Shown here: in pieces, positions 7,506 to 15,164 of the stretch
Position numbering within the stretch: position 1 is the first letter of the stretch
How the letters are laid out: the number at the start of each line of letters is the position of its first letter
NCBI GenBank assembly: GCA_023954255.1
Contig: JAMLIH010000019.1
Location: forward strand, 1 to 44,434
Source: Phyllobacteriaceae bacterium
GTDB lineage: Bacteria > Pseudomonadota > Alphaproteobacteria > Rhizobiales > Rhizobiaceae
DNA: 44,434 bases
Reading direction: 5' to 3'
Notes under the pieces: model-generated
Told to the model about the DNA's origin: nothing
What the model saw: the letters and a program-made list of their open reading frames with translations, nothing else
Database searches by the model: none
Position numbers and translations under genes: made by a program

Positions 7506-7570
7506 AGCAATATTGGGGTGCGGTTAGTCTGTGGTCAGGAGAGCATACCACTTTGCAGGGGCACCCCAAC
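7461..7570 (-). ncRNA. Candidate small RNA (minus strand)
   Basis: Read on the minus strand, this ~110-base stretch has the layout of a bacterial trans-acting sRNA. An outer 9-bp stem (7561-7569 with 7513-7521) encloses a 5-bp stem (7547-7551 with 7531-7535) whose 11-base loop displays CTCTCC, complementary to Shine-Dalgarno GGAGAG. A short linker is followed by a perfect 12-bp hairpin and a T-rich tail (7461-7505), a canonical intrinsic terminator. No protein gene on the minus strand lies upstream to use this terminator. Alphaproteobacterial sRNAs with anti-Shine-Dalgarno loops are a known class, but I cannot assign this one to a family. No clear promoter was identified, so the 5' end is approximate. 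Confidence 0.55.
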
Positions 7571-7572
7571 AT

Positions 7573-8043
7573 TCATGAACTGAATTGAACGCCGAAGGTA
7601 GCCTTTGACGGGCTATGGCCCGGCTCTTGGCGACCTGTGTGCGGCGTCGTTTCAACAAGTTGGAGAAGGAGCGTGTTCACGACGACTGCATGCTTCTTGC
7701 AACGGCACGTTATGATGGCTTGGCGCCATCCTCGGCTGTAGCAATTTGGGGAAACATTCCTCGTCGTGAGGTCCGGCTTTGCATCATGCACGGGAAACAT
7801 CCCGCCGGTAATCACATCCTGCCATGCATTGATTAAGAAAACGTTGTGTGAGCAGGCAGGTTTGTTGAAACCTTCCTGCTTTCCCCAGATTGCCCGAAGC
7901 GCAGACTGCTTGAAGAACGGGCGCGGCCGGGAGATGGCCGGGGAGCGCGCAAAAAAAGGAAACTTGTGGATAAGCAAAGGCTTACGCAGCGGGAGATCAT
8001 TGTCCGGCTGCCCTGCCGCCCTCACTATGGGAGACTGGGAGCA
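7573..8043. other. About 470 bases without a supported gene
   Basis: Between the candidate sRNA and the LuxR-type gene. Short open frames exist on both strands (for example plus 7615-7836) but none has a recognised motif or a convincing start. If the LuxR-type gene begins at GTG 7966 the last 78 bases are coding. The stretch may hold the promoters of both the minus-strand RNA and the plus-strand regulator. Confidence 0.4.
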
Positions 8044-8850
8044 ATGATTCGGGGGGTCGATATGCCGGCATTGTCGTCCAGGGGCGTCGGCGCAGATGGC
8101 AGTGTTCCCGGCATTCTCGGGCTGGTTTCCGCTGTACGCTCCTGCAAGGATATTGAAAGCGCTTGCCTGCTGCTGGAATCGTTCCTGCTCGAACGCGGGA
8201 TAGCGCTTCTCTCCGTCAAGTTCTGCGACATTGATGACAGGAAGCCGGCGATACGCCCGTTCGGGCGCTATCCCTGCGCCATTTCGCAGCTTTCGACGGA
8301 ACTGCGCGAAAACGGCGGTTGCCCCCTGACCAAAGAAGCCATCCGGCGTCTGGTGCCGTTTGATGCGCTCTCGATCAACGAGCACGATTATCCCGACTTT
8401 CTGAGCAAGCGGTTCCTGCAGGAACTTCGCAAGGTCGATCACAATCACATCGCGGTCATTCCGGTTATATTCGGGCATGGGCTGATGCTTGTTACTGCCG
8501 GCCTGGGCGACCGCGATTTCGAGGGCGGCTGCCGGGACCAGCTTGTCGGCGCGGTTTGCAGTTTTGGCGTTGCCATCGTCCACCGTTTCAGCGAAGCTGC
8601 GGCGCTGTTTGAATCCGAGATTCTCAGCAGGGTGGAGGCCCGGGTTCTCTTCCTGTTTTGCTGCGGCTTTAACCGCGGGCAAATTCAGGAAATAATTGAT
8701 TTAAGCGAGGTCACAGTTGCTATTATCTTACGTAACGTGATTCGGAAACTGGGAGCATCGAATATCGGCGAAGCGATTGCCAAGGTTCTGGCAATCGGGG
8801 AAATCGGAAACCTGCAGTCGCCAGGCAATGCATCTGGCGGAGCAGGCTGA
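8044..8850 (+). CDS. LuxR-type transcriptional regulator, possibly VisN/VisR-like
   Basis: A 268-residue protein with an autoinducer-domain-like N-terminal half and a C-terminal LuxR-type HTH (LSRVEARVLFLFCCGFNRGQ, EIIDLSEVTVAIILRNVIRK, LGASNIGEAIAKVL). The HTH start is degenerate (LSRVEAR instead of LSxREx). The middle contains GGCPLTKEAIRRLVPFDAL and KVDHNHIAVIPVIFGHGL, which resemble the ligand-domain core of LuxR relatives. Rhizobial VisN/VisR motility regulators are of this architecture and lie near flagellar genes; this is only a suggestion. ATG 8044 has GGGAG at 8029-8033 with a 10-base spacing; GTG 7966 (with AGGA before it) is the alternative and would add 26 residues. The ORF ends ~120 bases before the PAS gene. 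Confidence 0.72.
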   Translation: MIRGVDMPALSSRGVGADGSVPGILGLVSAVRSCKDIESACLLLESFLLERGIALLSVKFCDIDDRKPAIRPFGRYPCAISQLSTELRENGGCPLTKEAIRRLVPFDALSINEHDYPDFLSKRFLQELRKVDHNHIAVIPVIFGHGLMLVTAGLGDRDFEGGCRDQLVGAVCSFGVAIVHRFSEAAALFESEILSRVEARVLFLFCCGFNRGQIQEIIDLSEVTVAIILRNVIRKLGASNIGEAIAKVLAIGEIGNLQSPGNASGGAG

Positions 8851-8971
8851 TACACCGAGGGGCAAATCGCAATTAGCGCAGATCAGGCAGCCGGCCGGAC
8901 ACCGGGACACCATGAAGGTGACCCGGCTTGGAACCGCGGCCTGCCGAGCTGCGAGGAGGAGAGCGAATTAC

Positions 8972-9730
8972 ATGCTGGCCGAGTTAGTGAAGCAGTTTCA
9001 CCAGCTGGAAGAAGAAATCGTTCTGGCCATCAGTGCCGATAATGAGGAAACCGTTTATCAACTGGACCGGGACCTGGAGATTACAAGAAGGCAGATCGCC
9101 TCGCTTCGTCCCGTTGATCCATGGCAGAGAAAACAGCAGGTGGAATTCCTGCTCGGCCTCGTGGTAACCAGCAACGAGCAACTCAAGGAGACCGAGGCGT
9201 TCCGCGATGTTCACCGGCTGATCGGCGAATATCTTGAATGCCAGGAGACGTCCAAGCGCGCCACCCGTGAGCAGTTGCTGTCCAAACAGGTGGGCAATGT
9301 AACCGGCAATCCTTCAGAGCTGGCGGCATTTCTGGACGGCGGGTGTTCGGCCGATCTTTTCGGATCGGATCTGCGTATTTCCATCATCGGCCTGGACAAT
9401 ACCTACAGCCGCACGAGTTGCGGCAACGCCCTGTTTTACGGCCGCAAGCCAAGCGAGATCGCGAACCGCCATGTAGGCGACCTCATAGGCGCAGAGCGGT
9501 TCGAAGGGCGGGCTCGCTCCTACCTCGAGCAATGCTTTCAGGGAAAGAGCCTGCAGTACTACCATCTGCTTGACCACCGCGCGGATGCCGAAGACAACAC
9601 GATCATGCGTTGCGAGATGATCCCGCATTGCCCCTCCGGAAGCGATGTGCGCGGGGCCGTTGTGATCATGAGGGATGTCACCCTGGAGTGTACCAAGCCG
9701 GACCGGATCGAACTGACCGGACTGCATTGA
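8972..9730 (+). CDS. PAS-domain protein with an unnamed N-terminal helical domain
   Basis: A 252-residue cytosolic protein. Residues 1-~90 are the same unrecognised helical domain as the whole product of the gene at 7047. Residues ~130-245 form a PAS domain: IIGLDNTYSRTSCGNALFYG, then RKPSEIANRHVGDLIG, then AERFEGRARSYLEQCFQGKS and the closing strand GAVVIMRDVTLE, typical of PAS_4-type sensors. No kinase, cyclase, HTH or methyl-accepting output is present, so it must signal by interaction. ATG 8972 is preferred to the upstream frame extension because GAGGAGGA lies at 8953-8960. It follows the LuxR-type gene in the same direction, and PAS and LuxR proteins may form a sensor-regulator set. Ligand unknown. 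Confidence 0.72.
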   Translation: MLAELVKQFHQLEEEIVLAISADNEETVYQLDRDLEITRRQIASLRPVDPWQRKQQVEFLLGLVVTSNEQLKETEAFRDVHRLIGEYLECQETSKRATREQLLSKQVGNVTGNPSELAAFLDGGCSADLFGSDLRISIIGLDNTYSRTSCGNALFYGRKPSEIANRHVGDLIGAERFEGRARSYLEQCFQGKSLQYYHLLDHRADAEDNTIMRCEMIPHCPSGSDVRGAVVIMRDVTLECTKPDRIELTGLH

Positions 9731-9994
9731 AACCGGCGGGATTGGCAGGCGAAAATCCGGGGTACTTTGCGCTACGGCAGTAGAATGCGGCCGGCATGAC
9801 GTAGCCGGAGATAACCAACAAAACACTTGAAGTTTGGCGCATCCTGTGCCCGCATGGGCGACTTGAAACGGGATGGCGGTCTTTGCGGGTGCATGCTTGG
9901 CTGCGCTTGCCGGGGAGGGCTGCTCAGGAGCCGCCGCCAGTTTCCGTTCACATCTGAAATCCTCAACGAAAACAATTGAATAAAGAGAACTGTC

Positions 9995-11359
9995 ATGTCC
10001 GCTAACCTGTCCTTTGATGAACTGAAGCGCCTTGCCGGCAAGGGGGAGATCGATACCGTGCTGGTCTGCCTTATCGACATGCAGGGCCGACTGATGGGCA
10101 AGCGGTTCCATGTGCAGAATTTCATCGAGTCGGCCCACGAGGAGACCCATTGCTGCAACTATCTGCTGGCCACCGATCTGGAGATGGGAACGCCGGACGG
10201 CTATGCCGCGACGAGTTGGGCGGCGGGTTACGGCGACTACGTCATGAAGCCCGATCTTTCCACGCTCCGCCGGCTTCCCTGGCTTGAGGGAACAGCGCTG
10301 GTGCTGTGCGATCTGATGGATCACCACACCCATGAGCCGGTGCCGCACTCTCCCAGGCAAATCCTGAAGGCGCAGGTGGCGCGCGCCAAGGCAATGGGCT
10401 TTACCCCCTACATGGCGACGGAACTGGAGTTCTTCCTGTTCGAGAAAAGCTTCGACGATATCCGCCGCGGCGGCTTCCGCGATCTTGCGCCGATCAGCGG
10501 TTACAACGAGGACTATCATATCCTTCAGACCACGAAGGAAGAGCATGTCATGCGACCGATCCGCAATCTGCTGGTGGGTGCCGGTGTGCCGGTGGAAAAC
10601 ACCAAGGGAGAGGCGGAGACTGGCCAGGAAGAGCTCAACATCCGCTATGCTGATGCGTTGCTCGCCGCCGATCATCACATCATTGCGAAGCAGGCGGTGA
10701 AGGAAATCGCCAACGCGCATGGCCACGCCGTGACCTTCATGCCGAAATGGGATCATCGCAAGGTGGGCAGCGCTGCGCACATCCACCAGTCGCTGTTCAA
10801 GGGCAAGAACAATGCCTTCTACGACGCAAAGGGCGAGCGCGCGATGTCGGCCCTGATGGGAAATTACGTTGCCGGCCTGATCCGCTATGCGCCTGACACC
10901 ATGGTGTTCCTGGCTCCGTATGTGAACAGCTACAAGCGCTTTGTCGCCGGTACGTTCGCCCCGACCAAGACCGCCTGGTCGGTCGACAACCGCACGGCAG
11001 GGTACCGGCTGGTGGGTGAGGACACCAAAGGCGTGCGGATCGAATGCCGCATTCCCGGCTCCGACATCAATCCCTATCTTGCCTGTGCCGCGCAGCTTGC
11101 TGCGGGGCTTACCGGGATCGAGGAGGGGCTGAAGCTGCCGCCGCCGGTTACCGGCGATCTGTATGGCATGAAGGATATTGCGGAGGTACCGAACACGCTT
11201 CGCGCCGCAACCGAAACCCTGCGCAACTCCAAAATGCTGCGCAAGGCGATGGGCGACTGGGTTGTCGATCACTATACCCGAGCCGCGGAGGTCGAACAGG
11301 AGGAGTTTGACCGGGTCGTCACCGATTGGGAAGTTGCGCGCGGCTTTGAAAGGGCCTAG
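9995..11359 (+). CDS. Glutamine synthetase-family gamma-glutamyl-amine ligase
   Basis: A 454-residue member of the glutamine synthetase superfamily. Visible motifs are the metal/glutamate region ELEFFLFE (~residue 143), EAETGQEELNIRY, the HIHQSLF histidine motif (~262) and the ATP/phosphate region NSYKRFVAGTFAPTKTAWSV. Length and the absence of the usual adenylylation-site context fit the PuuA/GlnT-like catabolic branch, which joins glutamate to an amine (putrescine, ethanolamine, isopropylamine) at the expense of ATP. It heads an operon with an aldehyde dehydrogenase and an iron-dependent alcohol dehydrogenase; that company suggests an amino-alcohol such as ethanolamine as substrate, as in the Streptomyces GlnA4 pathway. 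The start ATG 9995 follows AAAGAGAA. Substrate is inferred from neighbours only. Confidence 0.85.
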   Translation: MSANLSFDELKRLAGKGEIDTVLVCLIDMQGRLMGKRFHVQNFIESAHEETHCCNYLLATDLEMGTPDGYAATSWAAGYGDYVMKPDLSTLRRLPWLEGTALVLCDLMDHHTHEPVPHSPRQILKAQVARAKAMGFTPYMATELEFFLFEKSFDDIRRGGFRDLAPISGYNEDYHILQTTKEEHVMRPIRNLLVGAGVPVENTKGEAETGQEELNIRYADALLAADHHIIAKQAVKEIANAHGHAVTFMPKWDHRKVGSAAHIHQSLFKGKNNAFYDAKGERAMSALMGNYVAGLIRYAPDTMVFLAPYVNSYKRFVAGTFAPTKTAWSVDNRTAGYRLVGEDTKGVRIECRIPGSDINPYLACAAQLAAGLTGIEEGLKLPPPVTGDLYGMKDIAEVPNTLRAATETLRNSKMLRKAMGDWVVDHYTRAAEVEQEEFDRVVTDWEVARGFERA

Positions 11360-11525
11360 TGCATGGCCGCCGAAGCAGGATATTGCCGTCAGGACGGCGT
11401 GCCGCCGGGCTTTCCCGGGCAGGTGTGAAAGGACCACCCGCCTCACCACGAAAATGATAAGAGACGACTCATGGAATATCCGGGCCATGAGTCCCGACAC
11501 GTGTTCCCGGATGTGGACCTGAACA

Positions 11526-12902
11526 ATGACAAAATCGGTAGATCTCATTTCTCCCATCGACGGCTCGGTCTATCTGAGCCGTAACGCGCTCAGCCGCGAA
11601 GAAGCCTATGCCGCCGCCGAGCGAGCCCGGACAGCGCAACCCGCATGGGCGGCGAGGCCGCTTCAGGAGCGCATCGACCTCGTTCTCAAGGCCCGCGACA
11701 TCATCGGCTCGCAGACGGAGCGTATGGCGACCGAACTGGCTCATCAGATGGGCCGGCCCGTGCGCTATGGCGGCGAGTTCGGCGGCTTTTCCGAACGTGT
11801 GAGCTATATGGCCGAGGTTGCCGCGGAGAGCCTTGCGCCGATGGTGATCGAAGACAGCGAAGCCTTCACCCGGATGATCAAGCACATTCCGTGGGGAACA
11901 GTGCTGGTGGTGGCCCCCTGGAACTATCCCTACATGACGGCGATCAACACGATCGCGCCGGCACTGATCGCTGGCAACACGGTGATCCTGAAACACGCCC
12001 AGCAGACCCTGCAGGTGGGTGAGCATCTCGCCGAGGCCTTTCACAAGGCAGGCGTTCCGCAGGACGTGTTCCAGAACGTCGTTCTCGATCATGACAGCAC
12101 GTCTTCGCTGATTGCCGAGCGGCGGATCGATTTCGTCAACTTCACCGGCTCGGTCGGCGGCGGCCAGGCGATGGAACGGGCAGCTGCGGGCACTTTCATC
12201 CCGGTCTCGACCGAGCTTGGCGGCAAGGATCCGGGCTATGTGCGCGCCGATGCGGATCTGGAGAAGGCTGTCGACACGCTGATGGACGGGGCGATGTACA
12301 ATGCCGGCCAGTGCTGCTGCGGCATCGAACGCATCTATGTTCATGAAAGCCTGTACGATGCCTTTGTCGAAAAGGCGGTCGCGTGGGTCAATGCGCAGAA
12401 ACTCGGCAATCCGCTCGATAGCGAAACAACGCTCGGGCCGATGGCCAATGTGCGCTTCGCCCGCGAGGTGCGTGCTCAGATCGAAGAGGCGCTGGCCGAT
12501 GGCGCGGTGGCGCATATCGAAAAGATGCCGGCCGACGACGGCGGCGCCTATCTGACACCGCAAATCCTGACCAATGTGACCCACGACATGCGGGTGATGC
12601 GCGATGAAAGCTTCGGACCGGTTGTCGGCATCATGCCGGTAAAGAACGATGAGGAAGCGATCGCGTTGATGAATGACTGCCGCTTCGGCCTGACGGCCTC
12701 GATCTGGACCAGCGACAGCGCAGCGGCGGAAGCCATCGGCGACCGGATTGAAACCGGCACGGTCTTCATGAACCGCTGCGACTATCTCGATCCGGCGCTG
12801 TGCTGGACCGGCTGCAAGGATACCGGCCGTGGCGCCGGCCTTTCGAAACTGGCCTATCAGGCGCTGACCCGGCCGAAATCCTATCATCTGAGAAAAGGTT
12901 GA
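11526..12902 (+). CDS. NAD(P)-dependent aldehyde dehydrogenase
   Basis: A 458-residue aldehyde dehydrogenase of the classical superfamily. It has the substrate/cofactor motif VVAPWNYPY, the general-base Glu in STELGGKDPG (~233) and the catalytic Cys in NAGQCCCGIERIYV (the middle Cys, ~264, by alignment to NxGQxC). The C-terminus is a little shorter than many family members. It sits between the gamma-glutamyl ligase and the alcohol dehydrogenase and shares TGATG with the latter, so the three are coupled. Likely role: oxidation of a gamma-glutamylated aminoaldehyde to the acid. Three adjacent Cys at the active site are unusual. Confidence 0.9.
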   Translation: MTKSVDLISPIDGSVYLSRNALSREEAYAAAERARTAQPAWAARPLQERIDLVLKARDIIGSQTERMATELAHQMGRPVRYGGEFGGFSERVSYMAEVAAESLAPMVIEDSEAFTRMIKHIPWGTVLVVAPWNYPYMTAINTIAPALIAGNTVILKHAQQTLQVGEHLAEAFHKAGVPQDVFQNVVLDHDSTSSLIAERRIDFVNFTGSVGGGQAMERAAAGTFIPVSTELGGKDPGYVRADADLEKAVDTLMDGAMYNAGQCCCGIERIYVHESLYDAFVEKAVAWVNAQKLGNPLDSETTLGPMANVRFAREVRAQIEEALADGAVAHIEKMPADDGGAYLTPQILTNVTHDMRVMRDESFGPVVGIMPVKNDEEAIALMNDCRFGLTASIWTSDSAAAEAIGDRIETGTVFMNRCDYLDPALCWTGCKDTGRGAGLSKLAYQALTRPKSYHLRKG

Positions 12903-14053
12903 TGCGAATGAAACTCGCTGGAAACTGGAACTATCCGACGCCGATCCGGTTTGGCGCCGGGCGTATTGCCGAGATCGCGGACGCCTGCAAGGCAGCCGGT
13001 ATTACACGGCCGCTGCTGGTGACCGACCGCGGTCTTGCCTCGATGGAGATTACAACGCGCACGCTGGGCCTGCTCGATGAAGCAGGCCTCGGCGCTGCCA
13101 TGTTTTCGGAAGTCGATCCGAATCCGACAGATGCCAATGCAGAAGCGGGTGTGAATTACTATCGTGCAGGCGGCTATGATGGTGTCGTAGCGTTCGGGGG
13201 CGGCTCGGGTCTCGATCTTGCCAAGGTAATTGCACTGATGTCCGGTCAAACCCGTCCGCTATGGGACTTCGAGGATGTTGGCGATTGGTGGACCCGCGCC
13301 GATCCGAAAGGAATTGCTCCCATCGTCGCTGTGCCGACCACAGCGGGAACGGGCTCGGAAGTCGGCCGCGCCTCCATCATCACCAATACGCAATCCAACG
13401 ACAAGAAAATCATTTTCCATCCGAAAATGCTGCCGTCGATTGTCATCTGCGACCCGGAGCTGACCGTGGGCATGCCGAAGTTCCTGACGGCGGGGACAGG
13501 GCTTGATGCCTTTGCCCATTGCGTTGAAGCCTATTCCAGCCCGCACTACCACCCGATGGGTCAGGGCATAGCGCTTGAAGGCATGCGGCTCGTCAAGGAG
13601 TATCTGCCGCGCGCTTATGCCGACGGTAGCGATCTGGAAGCACGCGCCCATATGATGAGCGCAGCCGCGATGGGAGCGACCGCCTTTCAGAAGGGGCTGG
13701 GCGCGATTCACGCACTCAGCCATCCGATCGGCGCAGTGCACCACACACATCATGGCACCACCAATGCCGTCTGCATGCCGGCTGTGCTCAGGTTCAATGC
13801 CGATGCGATCAGGGACCGCTTTGACCTGGTTGCTGCCTATCTGGGTATCGACGGAGGCTTTGACGGGTTCTGTGCGTTTGTGGATGACTTCAACGACTCT
13901 TTTGCGATTCCCAGGACACTGACCGAGCTTGGCGTGAAAAACCCGGATATGGATGCGCTGGTAAAGTCTGCGCTGGCCGATCCCTCGACGGGCGGCAATC
14001 CGGTCGAAATGACGGCGGAGAACACCCGGGCGCTTTTCGAGGCCTGTCTGTAA
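12902..14053 (+). CDS. Iron-containing alcohol dehydrogenase
   Basis: A 383-residue member of the group III (Fe-activated) alcohol dehydrogenases. It carries the NAD-binding GGGSGLDLAK motif, the PTTAGTGSEVGRASII block, and the metal ligands Asp in AGTGLDAFAHCVEAY plus His in HALSHPIGAVHHTHHG. ATG 12902 overlaps the preceding stop (TGATG); a second ATG lies 6 bases on. Reads further upstream in this frame are a shadow of the aldehyde dehydrogenase. Probable job: oxidise the alcohol group of the gamma-glutamylated substrate to the aldehyde that the preceding enzyme uses. A terminator-like hairpin overlaps the stop codon. Confidence 0.9.
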   Translation: MRMKLAGNWNYPTPIRFGAGRIAEIADACKAAGITRPLLVTDRGLASMEITTRTLGLLDEAGLGAAMFSEVDPNPTDANAEAGVNYYRAGGYDGVVAFGGGSGLDLAKVIALMSGQTRPLWDFEDVGDWWTRADPKGIAPIVAVPTTAGTGSEVGRASIITNTQSNDKKIIFHPKMLPSIVICDPELTVGMPKFLTAGTGLDAFAHCVEAYSSPHYHPMGQGIALEGMRLVKEYLPRAYADGSDLEARAHMMSAAAMGATAFQKGLGAIHALSHPIGAVHHTHHGTTNAVCMPAVLRFNADAIRDRFDLVAAYLGIDGGFDGFCAFVDDFNDSFAIPRTLTELGVKNPDMDALVKSALADPSTGGNPVEMTAENTRALFEACL

Positions 14054-14073
14054 CTGCTGCCAGGCAGTTTTCA
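14052..14073 (+). terminator. Likely intrinsic terminator of the ligase/dehydrogenase operon
   Basis: AACTGC (14052-14057), a 6-base loop and GCAGTT (14064-14069) followed by TTC; the left arm begins inside the TAA stop of the alcohol dehydrogenase. The stem is short, so termination may be partial. The gene on the other side (fructokinase) converges here. Confidence 0.5.
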
Positions 14074-14994
14074 GCCGAGTTCCGACTCCCATGGCGGATT
14101 TGCGCCGGCTCGGGAAACGGTGATGGCTGCAACCTCGACGGCCAGTTCCACCGCTTCCCGCAGGGCCTCGGGCGCGGCCCCGCGCAAGGCTTCCTTGCCC
14201 AGCAGGCCCGCCCTGCAGAGGCCGTGAAGCAGGCCGCCATTAAAGCTGTCGCCGGCACCGACCGTATCGACCACCTCGACCTTGCGGGCGGGAACATCGA
14301 TCCGTCCGTTGCGGGTGTGGATGTGGGCGCCGTCGGCTCCCCGGGTTATCGCCACCAGCGAGGTTGCTGCGTTCAGCCATCCGGCCACCGTTTCCTCGGG
14401 CGAGGCATCGCCGGCCAGCCATTCGAGGTCTTCGTCGGAGACCTTGACGATATCGGCAACGGCGATCATGCGGGTCAGGCGGGTGCGATATGTTTGTTCA
14501 CTGCGAATGAAACTGCGCCGGATGTTGGGATCGAGCGAGATGACGCAGCGATTTGCCTGCCCGAGTGCCAGCGCCTCATAGGTGGCGCCGCAAGGCTCCG
14601 GAATAAGACTGATCGCACCGAAATGCATGGCCGATACATCTTGCGGAATTTCCGGCAGATCGCTGGTGGCAATCATTCGCCCGGCGGACGCCTCGTCATA
14701 GAACTGGTACTGAGCATTGCCGTTGACGAGCTTGACAAAAGCCAGCGTCGTCGGGTGCGGGGAGGTGATGCACAGGTTGTGGTCAACCCCGGACTCTTCA
14801 AGGCTCTGGCGCAGCGTATCGCCGAACATGTCGCTCGACAGGCCGGAGAGGAAACCGGCATCGGCGCCAAGCCTGCCGAGCGTGATGGCGGTGTTGAATA
14901 CCGCGCCACCGGCCACCGGGAGGTAGACGTCGCTGCCGTCCGGCAACCGCCGTGGCAGCATGTCGATCAGTGCTTCGCCGCAACAAAGGATCAT
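14071..14994 (-). CDS. Fructokinase (PfkB family)
   Basis: A 307-residue ribokinase-like sugar kinase. It has the N-terminal GEALIDMLP and GGAVFNTAITLGRLGADAGF motif (PfkB signature 1) and the C-terminal DTVGAGDSFNGGLL with the catalytic Asp and anion hole. Fructokinases of this type phosphorylate fructose to fructose 6-phosphate with ATP, the step after mannitol or sorbitol oxidation; the equivalent in Rhodobacter is mtlZ. It is transcribed away from xylB across a 170-base gap. Specificity for fructose is inferred from the polyol neighbourhood. Confidence 0.85.
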   Translation of the reverse strand: MILCCGEALIDMLPRRLPDGSDVYLPVAGGAVFNTAITLGRLGADAGFLSGLSSDMFGDTLRQSLEESGVDHNLCITSPHPTTLAFVKLVNGNAQYQFYDEASAGRMIATSDLPEIPQDVSAMHFGAISLIPEPCGATYEALALGQANRCVISLDPNIRRSFIRSEQTYRTRLTRMIAVADIVKVSDEDLEWLAGDASPEETVAGWLNAATSLVAITRGADGAHIHTRNGRIDVPARKVEVVDTVGAGDSFNGGLLHGLCRAGLLGKEALRGAAPEALREAVELAVEVAAITVSRAGANPPWESELG

Positions 14995-15164
14995 GTGTAC
15001 TCCAACTCCAAGGTAACCGGCCGGGCAGAAGGCTGCTGCGGGCGCAGCCTGTGCTGTGCTGCAGGAATTACAGGCCTCACGGCCCCGAACATGCCAATTT
15101 GATTGTCAGCATCGTGTGAAAATGCCAGATTCCCCGAGCTTGTGCGGGAGGAGAATTCGTCGGC

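Noticed and set aside
7513-7569. Plus-strand likeness to a tRNA-Ala piece (GGAGAGCA ... CTTTGCA ... GGGG)
   Set aside because: No T-arm and no proper D-arm can be formed; the minus-strand reading with terminator is a better explanation.
7615-7836. 73-codon plus-strand frame in the sRNA-LuxR gap
   Set aside because: No motif and no clear ribosome site; not supported.
11385-11419. Short GC hairpins between GS-like and aldehyde dehydrogenase genes
   Set aside because: Stems of 5-6 bp with no T-run; the genes continue in the same direction, so a terminator is not supported.
9314-11557. 747-codon open frame on the minus strand across the GS-like gene
   Set aside because: It is antisense to a clear glutamine synthetase-family gene; composition is His/Arg/Gln-rich with no domain, as expected from a high-GC shadow frame.
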